From Streptosporangiaceae bacterium (GTDB lineage: Bacteria; Actinomycetota; Actinomycetes; Streptosporangiales; Streptosporangiaceae), in contig JASHOL010000003.1 in assembly GCA_030041135.1 (NCBI GenBank), positions 1-32,403 on the forward strand: 32,403 nt of DNA, given 5' to 3'. The translations under genes were made by a program, and so were the position numbers. Under the pieces are notes generated by a model. That model was not told where the DNA came from. It was given only the letters and a program-made list of their open reading frames with translations, and did no database searches. Shown in pieces: positions 24,116 through 31,830 of the stretch. The stretch's first letter is position 1. Each line of letters opens with the position of its first letter.

Positions 24116-25314
24116 CCCTGGCAGCTTTCTGTGGACACCGGCGTGGTGTCGTACTCACCGGCGCGAACGTCGCTGGCGACCTGGGCCGCGGTGAGCGCGT
24201 ATCCGACGTCGGGCTCGCCGGTCGACGCGGCGAACACCACCCCGTAGACCTTGCCGTCTGGCGCCATCAGCGGACCGCCAGAGTTGCCCGGCTGCACCAG
24301 CGCCTTGATCGGGTAGATCTGGCGTGTCACGTACGCCGACTCGTAGATGTCGGGACCGTAGGCGTCGATGCTCTGGCCCACCCGTGCGGCCCGCATCGTC
24401 AGTGGATGGTCGAGCGGGTAGCCGGCCACGATCGCGTTTGCCTCGAACGGCGCCGGCCCGGCGAACTGCAGCGGGGGCGCCTGCAAGCCGGGCACGTCCA
24501 GCACCGCGATGTCCGTGCGCGGATCGTAGAACACGACGGTGGCGTTGTACTCGTAGCCGGTCCTGGTATACACGTCCGGGCCATCGGTCACGCCGGCCAC
24601 CACGTGGGCGTTGGTGAGCACATGGTCGGGCGAGATGACGAAACCCGATCCCTCGATCTTCAGCGAGCACGACGGCGCGATGCCCTGAATCTTCACCACG
24701 CTGCTCTTGATGTAAGCCCGCGCGCTGGAGTACAGGACGTCCTGGTTCGCGGGGGGCAGGTCGGGCGTGCTCTCGGCGCCAAAGGCACTGAAGACGGGCG
24801 AGTAGAGGCCGTTCCCGCTGATAAGGCTGCGCAGCGGCGGGAACAAGGTCAGGCTGTCGACGGCCCGCGGCATCAGGCGGTCTACCGTGCGCAGCACCAC
24901 CGAGTTGTTGACCTGCTTGAACACCGATGGGAACCGCGCGCCGACCACGATCGAGCCAAGCAGCCAGGCGACCAGCAAGACCGAGATCACGTTAACGATC
25001 GCGCCGCCGACCGAGTCCAGGAACGTAGCGGGCCCGCCAGTGACCCTGGAACGGACCGCGACCCCGATGCCCGAGGCCAGCAGCATGCCAAGAACCGCGG
25101 ACATGAAGACCACGACGATCGCGATGACCGCCTGCGCACTCGGCGTGTGGGCGACCGCGCGGGAGATGCCGGGCGCGATCACCGCGCCAGCGGCGGCTCC
25201 GCCGATGAAACCAGCGAGGCTGAGGATGCCGATGATGAAGCCCTGCCGCCAGCCAGCCACTGCGAACGCGGCGATGAGCACGAGCAGGATGAGGTCGAGC
25301 AAGTCGCCTGGCAC
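24112..25314 (-). CDS. marP: Periplasmic serine protease MarP-like
   Basis: A 400-aa membrane protease. The N-terminal third is a CvpA domain with four helices between residues 5 and 125. The extracytoplasmic trypsin-like domain carries the triad His237 (TNAHVVAG), Asp268 (TDIAVLDV) and Ser345 (PGNSGGPL). Cys216 and Cys398 lie where mycobacterial MarP has its regulatory disulfide (Cys214-Cys395 from memory). MarP protects M. tuberculosis from acid by cleaving a cell-wall hydrolase, so envelope protection is the likely role. The GTG at 25314 begins the first helix, with TAGG nine bases upstream. The Nudix and nth genes upstream in the same direction match Rv3671c-Rv3674c. Confidence 0.92.
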   Translation of the reverse strand: MPGDLLDLILLVLIAAFAVAGWRQGFIIGILSLAGFIGGAAAGAVIAPGISRAVAHTPSAQAVIAIVVVFMSAVLGMLLASGIGVAVRSRVTGGPATFLDSVGGAIVNVISVLLVAWLLGSIVVGARFPSVFKQVNNSVVLRTVDRLMPRAVDSLTLFPPLRSLISGNGLYSPVFSAFGAESTPDLPPANQDVLYSSARAYIKSSVVKIQGIAPSCSLKIEGSGFVISPDHVLTNAHVVAGVTDGPDVYTRTGYEYNATVVFYDPRTDIAVLDVPGLQAPPLQFAGPAPFEANAIVAGYPLDHPLTMRAARVGQSIDAYGPDIYESAYVTRQIYPIKALVQPGNSGGPLMAPDGKVYGVVFAASTGEPDVGYALTAAQVASDVRAGEYDTTPVSTESCQG

Positions 25315-25367
25315 GTCATCAACCTATAGGTCGGTCGTCGATGCCGGCGCATGTCACGTTCGGCACT

Positions 25368-26048
25368 TTAACCACCTGTGACCGGCCGGCCGGCGGGCAG
25401 GTCACTGGCGGGCAGTTGCGTCACCCGCGTCACATCCCACGACCGCTCCCAGCCCCCTAGGGCGAGGACGCGGTCGAGCAGCAGCGCCGTGAACCCCCAG
25501 ATGAGCAGGCCGCCGGCCTGAAACGCCGGGCCGCTCCGGCCGTCCGGATACTCAATCATGAGCCGGTTGGCCGGATCGGCCAGGTCAGCCACCGGAATGC
25601 GGCTCACCGACTCGATCTCGGCCAGGTCGCCTGGGGCCACCGGGCCGGGCGTATGCCACCAGCCGATGACCGGGGTGACGCGGTAGTCGCTACGCCAGAT
25701 GTAGAGCTCCGGCATCACCGCGACCACGTGCACGGCGCTCGGGTCGATCCCCGTTTCCTCGGCCGCCTCCCGCAGCGCCGCCCGTATCGGACCTCCATCT
25801 GCGGCATCGATCGCACCGCCAGGAAACGCGGGCTGACCAGGGTGCTGTCGAAGCGCCTGACTACGGCGTACCAGCAGGAGGTCAGGCCCGGTCTCGCCGG
25901 TGTCGCCGAACAGAATCAGCACGGCCGCCGGGCGGCCACCCTCGCCAGGCGGGCGCAAGGGGGGCGGCACCGGCATCTGCGCGGCCGCTCCGGCCAGGCG
26001 GGCAAGCCAGCCGGGGACTGCCAATCCGTTACCCGATTCGACCGTCAA
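25368..26048 (-). CDS. Nudix CoA pyrophosphatase
   Basis: A 226-aa Nudix hydrolase. The UPF0035 signature [19 protein letters not shown] (57-75) runs directly into [11 protein letters not shown] and the catalytic REAAEETG (93-100), the combination that marks CoA-diphosphatases, which split coenzyme A or acyl-CoA into phosphopantetheine and 3',5'-ADP. The longer open frame runs deep into nth and is Arg-rich there. The probable start is the TTG at 26048, whose TTGA overlaps the nth stop; no good ribosome site is seen, so translation is probably coupled. M. tuberculosis Rv3672c holds the same position between marP and nth. Confidence 0.85.
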   Translation of the reverse strand: MTVESGNGLAVPGWLARLAGAAAQMPVPPPLRPPGEGGRPAAVLILFGDTGETGPDLLLVRRSQALRQHPGQPAFPGGAIDAADGGPIRAALREAAEETGIDPSAVHVVAVMPELYIWRSDYRVTPVIGWWHTPGPVAPGDLAEIESVSRIPVADLADPANRLMIEYPDGRSGPAFQAGGLLIWGFTALLLDRVLALGGWERSWDVTRVTQLPASDLPAGRPVTGG

Positions 26049-26920
26049 GAGAATGGCCCCGGCTTGACCAGCTTGCCGGCGACGGCCGGGTCGGTCGGGC
26101 CTTCGCCGTACGACGGGCACAGCCGGCCAACGCCGCACGCACCGCACGCGGGCCTGCGCGCGTGGCAAACGCGGCGGCCGTGCCAGATGAGGCGGTGCGA
26201 CAGCATCGTCCACTCCGACTTCGGGAAGAGCGCGCCGACGTCCCGCTCGACCTTGTCCGGGTCATGCTCGCTGGTCCATCCGAACCGGCGGGCCAGCCGA
26301 CCGAAGTGCGTGTCCACCGTGATGCCGGGCACGCCGAATGCGTTACCGAGGACCACGTTCGCGGTCTTGCGGCCAACGCCTGGCAGCGTGACCAGGTCAG
26401 TCATCCGGCCAGGCACCTCGCCGCCAAACCGGTCGCAAAGTGCCTGCCCGAGTCCGATCAGGCTGGCGGCCTTGTTGCGGAAGAAGCCAGTCGGCTGGAT
26501 GATCTTCTCGAGCTCAGACCGGTCCGCGGCCGCGTAGTCGGCGGCCGTCGGGTACTTGACGAACAGAATCGGCGTCACCAGGTTGACGCCCTTGTCGGTC
26601 GTCTGGGCGCTGAGGATCGTGGCGACCAGGAGCTCGAGCGGGGTCGTGAAGTTCAGCTCGGTGTGCGCGTCCGGGTACAGGTCGGTCAGCACGCGGTTGA
26701 TCTTGCGGGCTCGTCGTACCAGCGTGGTAGGCGGCTTTGCGACCGGCGCCGCCTTGGCCCGCGCGCTCGGGGTCTTCGCCTTAGATCTGGCCTTCGCCGT
26801 CGGCTTCGGCTTTGCCGGCGGCTTAGCCCTGGCCGGCGGCTTAGCCCTGGCCGACGGCGACTTAGCCTGGGGCGGCGCAATCCCAGACTGCGTGGCGGGC
26901 GGGGAAGCTGGGGAAGGCAC
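26045..26920 (-). CDS. nth: Endonuclease III
   Basis: A 291-aa base-excision repair glycosylase/AP lyase that removes oxidised pyrimidines. The helix-hairpin-helix is [18 protein letters not shown] with catalytic Lys185; the catalytic aspartate is Asp203 in TVDTHFGRL. The [4Fe-4S] cluster ligands are Cys252, 259, 262 and 268 with the normal C-x6-C-x2-C-x5-C spacing. The enzyme core is about 225 residues; residues 1-65 are an added Lys/Ala/Pro-rich tail with repeated KPPARA-like units, probably a flexible DNA-contacting arm. The ATG at 26920 is the only one that keeps the tail; a later start near residue 65 cannot be excluded. Confidence 0.93.
   Translation of the reverse strand: MPSPASPPATQSGIAPPQAKSPSARAKPPARAKPPAKPKPTAKARSKAKTPSARAKAAPVAKPPTTLVRRARKINRVLTDLYPDAHTELNFTTPLELLVATILSAQTTDKGVNLVTPILFVKYPTAADYAAADRSELEKIIQPTGFFRNKAASLIGLGQALCDRFGGEVPGRMTDLVTLPGVGRKTANVVLGNAFGVPGITVDTHFGRLARRFGWTSEHDPDKVERDVGALFPKSEWTMLSHRLIWHGRRVCHARRPACGACGVGRLCPSYGEGPTDPAVAGKLVKPGPFS
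26813..26848 (-). repeat. Two perfect 18-bp repeats in the nth tail
   Basis: GCCGGCGGCTTAGCCCTG occurs at 26813-26830 and 26831-26848, and a degenerate third copy follows. Each encodes one Lys-Pro-Pro-Ala-Arg-Ala unit of the basic tail of endonuclease III. Confidence 0.85.
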
Positions 26921-27028
26921 GCCACCAGCCTATGCGGGGTCGGCCCGGCTGCTGCCGTTTCTGGCCACGGCTAGCCTGGCCTGGAGGCACTCCCGGCGTA
27001 CCGGAAGCGCCGAGACGCTGCAGATGCG

Positions 27029-28186
27029 CTAGCGCAGCGCTGCGCGCTGCCCCTCGCCTGCCTGCCCTGGCGCCGGCTTGGGTCGCCAGCGGCCGTCGTG
27101 AGTGATGGCGGTAAGCCACGTCGGCACCTGATGGTTGCCCACCTTCGTCTGATCGGCGACGGCGGGCCTGGCGCTTGCTGCTGCGGCGGCGGCGAGCTTG
27201 GACTGCCGGGGGGCGCCGATCCAGCCCCGGCGCCGGAATAGCCAGTACAGCCCGGCGACCGCGACCAGCTCGGTGCCGATGCCCACGATCAGGAACACCG
27301 GGAGGCCGCCGAGCTGGTTGACCAGCCAGGCAAAGTTCTGGCCGAAGAATCCGGTCAGGAACGACAGCGGCAGGAAGATCGTCGCGATGATCGCAAGCTG
27401 CTTCATCACCTCGTTCAGGTTGTTGGAGACCATCGACAGGTAGGCGTCCATGGCATTGGTCAGCAGGTCGCGATAGCTGTCGATCAGGTCGCTGATCCGG
27501 ATCAGGTGATCGTACAAGTCCCGCAGGTACGGGTCGCTCTCTGCGCTCATGCCAGGCAAGGTGACCATTCCGGCCACCAGCGAGGCCATCGCGTCGCGCT
27601 GCGGCGAGATCAGCTTCCGCACGCTGACCAGCCACCGCTGCATGGTGAACAGCTCGGCCAGCTGCTCGTTGCTCGGCTTTGAGAAGATCATCTCCTGCAG
27701 CTCGTCGATGCGGTCGTCAAATGCCGCCAGCGACGGGAAGTAGCTGTCGATGAGGCTGTCCATGATGTTGTGGAGCAGGATCAGCCGGGTCGGCCGGTTG
27801 CCGTTCGGTAGCCCGCCGCCCGGGCCCCCGAGACGGTCCCGCATCTGCTCCAGCGAATGGCAGCCGTCCCGGCGGACGGTGACCAGGAATTTCTCCGCGA
27901 AGAAGCAATGCACCTCGGTCAGGTCATTGTCGTCGCCCTTGACGCCGTAGCTGACCATGTACACCAGGTTGCCGAAGTCTTCGATCTTCGGGCGCTGCCC
28001 GAACTCGGTGAGGTCTGCCGCCGCCAGCGGGTGCAGCTTGAAGAGGTCCGTGAGCACCTGGACATCTTCGTTATTGGGCGCGAGCACATCAAGCCATAGC
28101 AGCTTGTCGCCGTCCAGCGCGAGCTTGATCCCGGCCGCGTCTGCCTTCGCTGCCGAGCCGTCCATCAGAATAAGTAGAGCTTCCAC
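27029..28186 (-). CDS. CorA-family metal transporter with GQN motif
   Basis: A protein of about 385 aa with the CorA layout: a cytoplasmic alpha/beta domain, a long helix (about 200-290) and two C-terminal membrane helices. The end of the pore helix reads SFLTGFFGQNF, so the family motif GMN is GQN here, in the otherwise typical context. Such variants occur in actinobacterial CorA-like proteins; whether Mg2+, Co2+ or Zn2+ is carried is open. The tail after the second helix is basic and Ala-rich. The GTG at 28186 is used; a GTG at 28192 is equally possible, and no ribosome site supports either. The upstream frame runs through 32-bp repeats and is not coding-like. Confidence 0.87.
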   Translation of the reverse strand: MEALLILMDGSAAKADAAGIKLALDGDKLLWLDVLAPNNEDVQVLTDLFKLHPLAAADLTEFGQRPKIEDFGNLVYMVSYGVKGDDNDLTEVHCFFAEKFLVTVRRDGCHSLEQMRDRLGGPGGGLPNGNRPTRLILLHNIMDSLIDSYFPSLAAFDDRIDELQEMIFSKPSNEQLAELFTMQRWLVSVRKLISPQRDAMASLVAGMVTLPGMSAESDPYLRDLYDHLIRISDLIDSYRDLLTNAMDAYLSMVSNNLNEVMKQLAIIATIFLPLSFLTGFFGQNFAWLVNQLGGLPVFLIVGIGTELVAVAGLYWLFRRRGWIGAPRQSKLAAAAAASARPAVADQTKVGNHQVPTWLTAITHDGRWRPKPAPGQAGEGQRAALR

Positions 28187-28247
28187 CCCCACATCGTGCC
28201 AAATCTGGCGGCATGCGGCAGCCACAACTGACGTGGCCGGACGGCCG

Positions 28248-28356
28248 CCTTGCCGCCGCGGCTGGGCACGCCAGCACTGCCTTCCCGCCGCGGCTGGGCA
28301 CGCCCACACTGCCATGCCGCCGCGGCTGGGCACGCCAACACCGCCTTGCCGCCGCG
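28248..28356. repeat. Three and a half 32-bp tandem repeats upstream of corA
   Basis: Units at 28248-28279, 28280-28311 and 28312-28343 share the core GCCGCGGCTGGGCACGCC and differ at a few bases; 13 bp of a fourth follow. A length of 32 is not a multiple of three, so the array is not kept as coding sequence. It lies 60-170 bp before the corA-like start. Confidence 0.9.
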
Positions 28357-28423
28357 CGGCGCGTGACCGCCGCCCGCGCTGGCAGCCGCTGACTCCCAGG
28401 CAGATGGCCTTATGCCCCTGGGC

Positions 28424-28696
28424 TCAAGCGGCGCGGTTCCCCCGGCCGATCGCGGCCGCGCGATGGGCCAGCATGTCGGTGACGGTGCCGACGGTGCCGC
28501 TGAGGCTGTCGAAGCCCTGGCGGGCTGCGGCGCGCCGCACGGCCGCCTCGGCCACCGTCATGGCCTCCCCAGCCAGGCGCCTGATCTCCCCCGACTCCGT
28601 GATCGCCTTGACGGACTCCCGCAGCCGCTTGATCCCGTCTTTTCCGTCATTGCAGCCGGCGATATAGCCGGCCACGAACCCGAACAGTGTCTCCAT
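28424..28696 (-). CDS. Small conserved actinobacterial protein
   Basis: A 90-aa protein. It opens with a short hydrophobic segment (METLFGFVAGYIAGC), followed by a charged, largely helical body (DGIKRLRESVKAITESGEI). I recall similar proteins in many actinobacteria without a function. The hydrophobic start is too short for a certain membrane helix but could attach the protein to the membrane. The ATG at 28696 has AAGG nine bases and AGG three bases upstream. It follows the DUF6893-like gene by 49 bp on the same strand and might be the last gene of that operon. Confidence 0.72.
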   Translation of the reverse strand: METLFGFVAGYIAGCNDGKDGIKRLRESVKAITESGEIRRLAGEAMTVAEAAVRRAAARQGFDSLSGTVGTVTDMLAHRAAAIGRGNRAA

Positions 28697-28745
28697 GGTC
28701 CTGCCTTGCCTCGTGGGGTGACATGCGGGATAGCGCTGGGCGACA

Positions 28746-28850
28746 TCACATGTCGCGCAGTTCGAGGTAGCGCTTCACGTCCGGCACCGATGCCACGATC
28801 GCGGCGAGCACGGCGGCGAGCAGCGCGGCCTTGATCAGTCTTATGATCAT
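28746..28850 (-). CDS. 34-aa DUF6893-like microprotein
   Basis: A 34-residue protein: MIIRLIK, then an Ala/Leu/Val membrane segment (AALLAAVLAAIVAS), then VPDVKRYLELRDM. The pattern of one helix followed by PD-x-KRYL-x-x-R-x-M is that of the DUF6893 small proteins as I remember them. It has one of the best ribosome sites in the window (GGAGGGG four bases before the ATG), and its ATG overlaps the stop of the 509-aa gene by 4 nt (ATGA). It should be a single-pass membrane peptide, made with the hydrogenase-associated proteins. Function unknown. Confidence 0.82.
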   Translation of the reverse strand: MIIRLIKAALLAAVLAAIVASVPDVKRYLELRDM

Positions 28851-30376
28851 TTTCCCCTCCCTCCGTTCACTGGAGATCCAGCCGACTCACCCTCGGGCGG
28901 GGAGTCCCGCCCCTCAGGGCTGACATCGGCGTCCATTGGCTCCACCTCATCGGGCGCGAAGTACAAGAACCGGCCGTGACTGCGCTGCAGGTCGGCGGCG
29001 GGATCGTCGGCTGGCGTCACGGCCAGGTGGATCTGGCCGTCCACGTCCTTGAGCACCGCCTCGACAATCGCCTCGCGGCCGGCCAGGAACAGGTCCTGCG
29101 CGTCGGCGCGGCGGGCTCCTGGCCGCATCAGCACGCGGCTGCCCCGCGCGATGCGGGCGCCCGCCACGACCACGGAGTCGGTCTCGGGTGACACCGTGGC
29201 GTCGGCCCCCGGATCCCACCATGGCACCGACGGGCGGTCGGTGACTTGCCGTCCAGGCCAGTCGATCCCGCCGTCGGGCGGAGCCGGTCCTTCTCCCGGC
29301 GCCGACACTCGCTGCTCGCCGGAGGCCGCGCTTCCCGGCGGGGCGGACCGCAGGTACCTGATTGCCCCGTGCATGCGCTCGAGCATCTCCGCGGGCAGGT
29401 CGTCGAGTCGGTCGATCAGGTCGGCCGCGCGAGTGTCGGTGGCACGGGCGTGCCGTTTTTCCGCCTCGGTGAGGGTAAGCGTCCTGAGGGTCAGGATCTC
29501 GTCGATCTCGGTCGCGTCGAACAGGTCGCCAGCGCTCTCCGCCGCCACTTCCGGGTGGTCGTAGAGGATTACCGGCGAGGACAGCATCAGGTCGCGGCAG
29601 TCACCGGGGCCCGCCAGCACCGGCCAGGTGCCGATGTTCTGGCAGGCTGCCACCTCCGCCGCTGCCCATTCTGGCGGGTCGGTCATGGATAGAAACGTCC
29701 CGCCGGGTACGCCGATCAACGAGTGCGCGGCGATCAGCGCGTGCGGCAGCCCGTCCGATCGGGTCCGCATCTCGGCTGGCGGCGTCGTGCGGTTCTCTAC
29801 CCGCACCCTCAGCTTGAGGGCCTGGTACGGCCCAGCCACCCGCTCGGCGTGCAGCCGGATGACGCCGTCGAGCGCGCTCCACTGCCGGACCAGGCAGCCC
29901 GCCAGACGGCCCCGGCGGTCGGTCAGTTCCTCGGTCGACTCGCCCGGACCGACGTGGAATTCCACGTTCTCGTCCGCAGCGAGCAGCGGTCCGACCACCG
30001 CGGTGACCCGCTGCTCGCGCTCGGCAGCCTCTTCCCAGCTTGTGTACTCGGTGCCGTCGACGACCAGAGTGCCGACGTCGTGCCGGTCACCGCTCTCCCG
30101 TGACACGGCCAGCACCTGGCGCCGCTGCAGGTGCAGGAACCGGACAGCCACGCTGACCTCGGCGTCGTCGCGGCACTCAAGCAGGCACTCGGTCTGGCTG
30201 GCGACCGGCTCGCAGGCATCCACGCTCGCGTAGCCGGGCGGCATCAGCACTCCGAACTGGAACCTGACCTGGTTCTTCTGGGCGGACTTGTGGTACGGGT
30301 ACAGCAGGTAACCCTCGTACAGGATCGCGTCCGCGACCCGGCGGGCGTGCTCAAGGTGATCGGCGCTGAGCCTCAT
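28847..30376 (-). CDS. Hydrogenase-cluster accessory protein, unknown function
   Basis: A 509-aa soluble protein. The N-terminus (ADAILYEGYLLYPYHKSAQ, then VRFQFGVLMPP) matches a conserved protein I remember from actinobacterial high-affinity [NiFe]-hydrogenase (hhy) operons. A second conserved block near the C-terminus reads AQDLFLAGREAIVEAVLKD and then GRFLYFAPDEVEPM. Between them, residues 345-400 are Pro/Gly/Ser-rich and look like a linker. Cysteines in DACEPVASQTECLLEC could hold a metal or cluster. A role in assembling or partnering the hydrogenase is inferred from context only. The ATG at 30376 overlaps the DUF6084 stop (ATGA). Confidence 0.8.
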   Translation of the reverse strand: MRLSADHLEHARRVADAILYEGYLLYPYHKSAQKNQVRFQFGVLMPPGYASVDACEPVASQTECLLECRDDAEVSVAVRFLHLQRRQVLAVSRESGDRHDVGTLVVDGTEYTSWEEAAEREQRVTAVVGPLLAADENVEFHVGPGESTEELTDRRGRLAGCLVRQWSALDGVIRLHAERVAGPYQALKLRVRVENRTTPPAEMRTRSDGLPHALIAAHSLIGVPGGTFLSMTDPPEWAAAEVAACQNIGTWPVLAGPGDCRDLMLSSPVILYDHPEVAAESAGDLFDATEIDEILTLRTLTLTEAEKRHARATDTRAADLIDRLDDLPAEMLERMHGAIRYLRSAPPGSAASGEQRVSAPGEGPAPPDGGIDWPGRQVTDRPSVPWWDPGADATVSPETDSVVVAGARIARGSRVLMRPGARRADAQDLFLAGREAIVEAVLKDVDGQIHLAVTPADDPAADLQRSHGRFLYFAPDEVEPMDADVSPEGRDSPPEGESAGSPVNGGRGK

Positions 30377-31086
30377 CCCGGTGGCTCGCCGGTCTCAGAA
30401 GCGCTGGAGAGTGTCTCAGAAGCGCTGGAGAGTGTCTCAGAGGCGCTGGAGAGTGTCTCAGACGCGCTGGAGAGCAGGGCCTGCATTGCCGCTTCCCACG
30501 TGGGCAGCGCCTTGCGGTTCTTGTACAGCAGCAGTTCGTCGATGGTGGCCGTGGACAGCCGGATCCAGCCGGTGCCGGGGAAGTGCGCGTCGACCGCTTC
30601 CCGCCACAGGCTGACCGGGAGCCGGTAGGCGGCTTCCTTGCTCCAGGGCACCTGCGTGACCGTCATCTTCCCGTCGGTCACGCTGAACACGGTCCCGCTG
30701 AACAGGAGCAGCAGAGGCACCTCGCCGCCCTCCAGCCCGGCGAAGTACCTGGTGGTGCCGACCTCCAGGTCATAGCTGAGCGGTACCGGCACGTCGACCT
30801 CGGTGCTGCCGGCGAACCCCGGCACCATGACCGACACCGTCGTGAACTGCATCGGCTTGAGCGTGTCCGCCCACCGTTGCGTATCGCCGAACAGGTCGTT
30901 GAGCCGCTGGGCCTCGGCCTCGCTGTAGCGCCGCCTGGCAGGCTCGATGCGCATCTGGCAGCGCAGCGCGATCGCCTCGACCCGATGCCCAGTCGTCTCG
31001 CTGATACGCAGCGACATGATCATCTGCGGTACGACCGCGTACCGGTCGGCACGGGCGCCGGTGCAGTCGAAGACAAGCTCGGCCAC
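30373..31086 (-). CDS. DUF6084 family protein, hydrogenase-associated
   Basis: A 237-aa protein. The first 205 residues match the DUF6084 family I know from hydrogenase clusters: a beta-rich domain with CQMRIEPARRRYSEAEAQRL, DLFGDTQRW and PVPLSYDLEVGTTRYFAGL, then PWSKEAAYRLPVSLWREAVD. The last 32 residues are an oddity: SSASETL repeated four times and a short GEPPG end, encoded by 21-bp tandem repeats. The core family function is unknown; its constant presence beside hydrogenase genes suggests a maturation or structural role. It starts with GTG at 31086, 3 bp after the DUF5947 stop, and ends overlapping the 509-aa gene. Confidence 0.83.
   Translation of the reverse strand: MAELVFDCTGARADRYAVVPQMIMSLRISETTGHRVEAIALRCQMRIEPARRRYSEAEAQRLNDLFGDTQRWADTLKPMQFTTVSVMVPGFAGSTEVDVPVPLSYDLEVGTTRYFAGLEGGEVPLLLLFSGTVFSVTDGKMTVTQVPWSKEAAYRLPVSLWREAVDAHFPGTGWIRLSTATIDELLLYKNRKALPTWEAAMQALLSSASETLSSASETLSSASETLSSASETGEPPG
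30390..30473 (-). repeat. Four 21-bp tandem repeats, heptapeptide SSASETL
   Basis: Units of 21 bp with the core TCTCAGAAGCGCTGGAGA lie at 30390-30410, 30411-30431, 30432-30452 and 30453-30473. They differ at one base (A, A, G, C) and at the edge of the first unit. Seven codons per unit keep the frame. They encode the C-terminal tail of the DUF6084 protein. Confidence 0.93.
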
Positions 31087-31089
31087 CGG

Positions 31090-31830
31090 TCACGCCCCTT
31101 GCTGGACAGGCGTGTCCGGTGCGCGGAAGGCTCTCGCACGGGCCCGCACCATCCCCAGGAAGTCGGTGATGCTCTGCCGCGCCTCGGCACCGCCGTCGAA
31201 GCCGTGCCAGTGCAGTCGCATCCGGCCCGCGAGCTCATAACAGGCGTCGATCGGCACCAGGTAGTACTCCACCCCGGCATCCGACCGGCTGATCAAGGCC
31301 GCCTCCACGTCCGGCTCGGGCTCCCCGAGCAGCGGAAAGTCGGCCACGAGCTGCCGCCACTGCTGCAGGTCGAGCCGGCACTCGGTCGCACCCGCCGGGC
31401 TCGGGTAGAAACCGGCCAATTCGCCGCCGGCGCGGGAACTGTGCAGGAAGAAGGCGAGCCCGACCGGGACCTCCAGGCGATCCCATTGCGCGGCGGTCAT
31501 CACCCGGCTCGGATCGGCCAGGTAACGGTCAGGCACCGCCCGGTATCGGGCGCCGGTCCGCTGCGTGAACAGCAGATAGCAGGCCCGGCACGCGCACAGC
31601 AGCGACCCCGCCTCCAGGTCGGCGACGTGCCCGTGCTCGGCCGGTACCTCGGTCGCGCACATTTCGCATTTCTCTGGTGCCTGCGCGCGGTCGTCGGCGC
31701 GCTCAGGGGCGTCCCCGGCGATTTCGTTCAGGGCGGGAACGAAGTCATTCCCCGCCCCGCCGTGGTCCGCCGGCGCGACCGGACCGGCAGCAGGACGGAC
31801 GAACCGGCGCAGCCCGGCCCCGCCAGTCAC
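31090..31830 (-). CDS. DUF5947 family protein, hydrogenase-associated
   Basis: A 246-aa protein. After 50 disordered residues comes a cysteine cluster, C55-x2-C58 and C79-x-C81-x2-C84 (CEMCATEVP and LLCACRACYLLF), with His66 and His68 between. This should bind zinc or an iron-sulfur cluster. The rest (DRLEVPVGLAFFLHSS, AGFYPSPAGATECRLDL, EYYLVPIDACYELAGRMR) fits the DUF5947 family that accompanies actinobacterial hhy hydrogenases. Function is not known; metal delivery or subunit assembly would fit. The GTG at 31830 overlaps the stop of the repeat ORF (GTGA), so its translation is coupled to it. Confidence 0.85.
   Translation of the reverse strand: MTGGAGLRRFVRPAAGPVAPADHGGAGNDFVPALNEIAGDAPERADDRAQAPEKCEMCATEVPAEHGHVADLEAGSLLCACRACYLLFTQRTGARYRAVPDRYLADPSRVMTAAQWDRLEVPVGLAFFLHSSRAGGELAGFYPSPAGATECRLDLQQWRQLVADFPLLGEPEPDVEAALISRSDAGVEYYLVPIDACYELAGRMRLHWHGFDGGAEARQSITDFLGMVRARARAFRAPDTPVQQGA

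Noticed and set aside
28248-28356. 32-bp repeats as a CRISPR array
   Set aside because: The units are directly adjacent with no spacers, and no cas gene is present.
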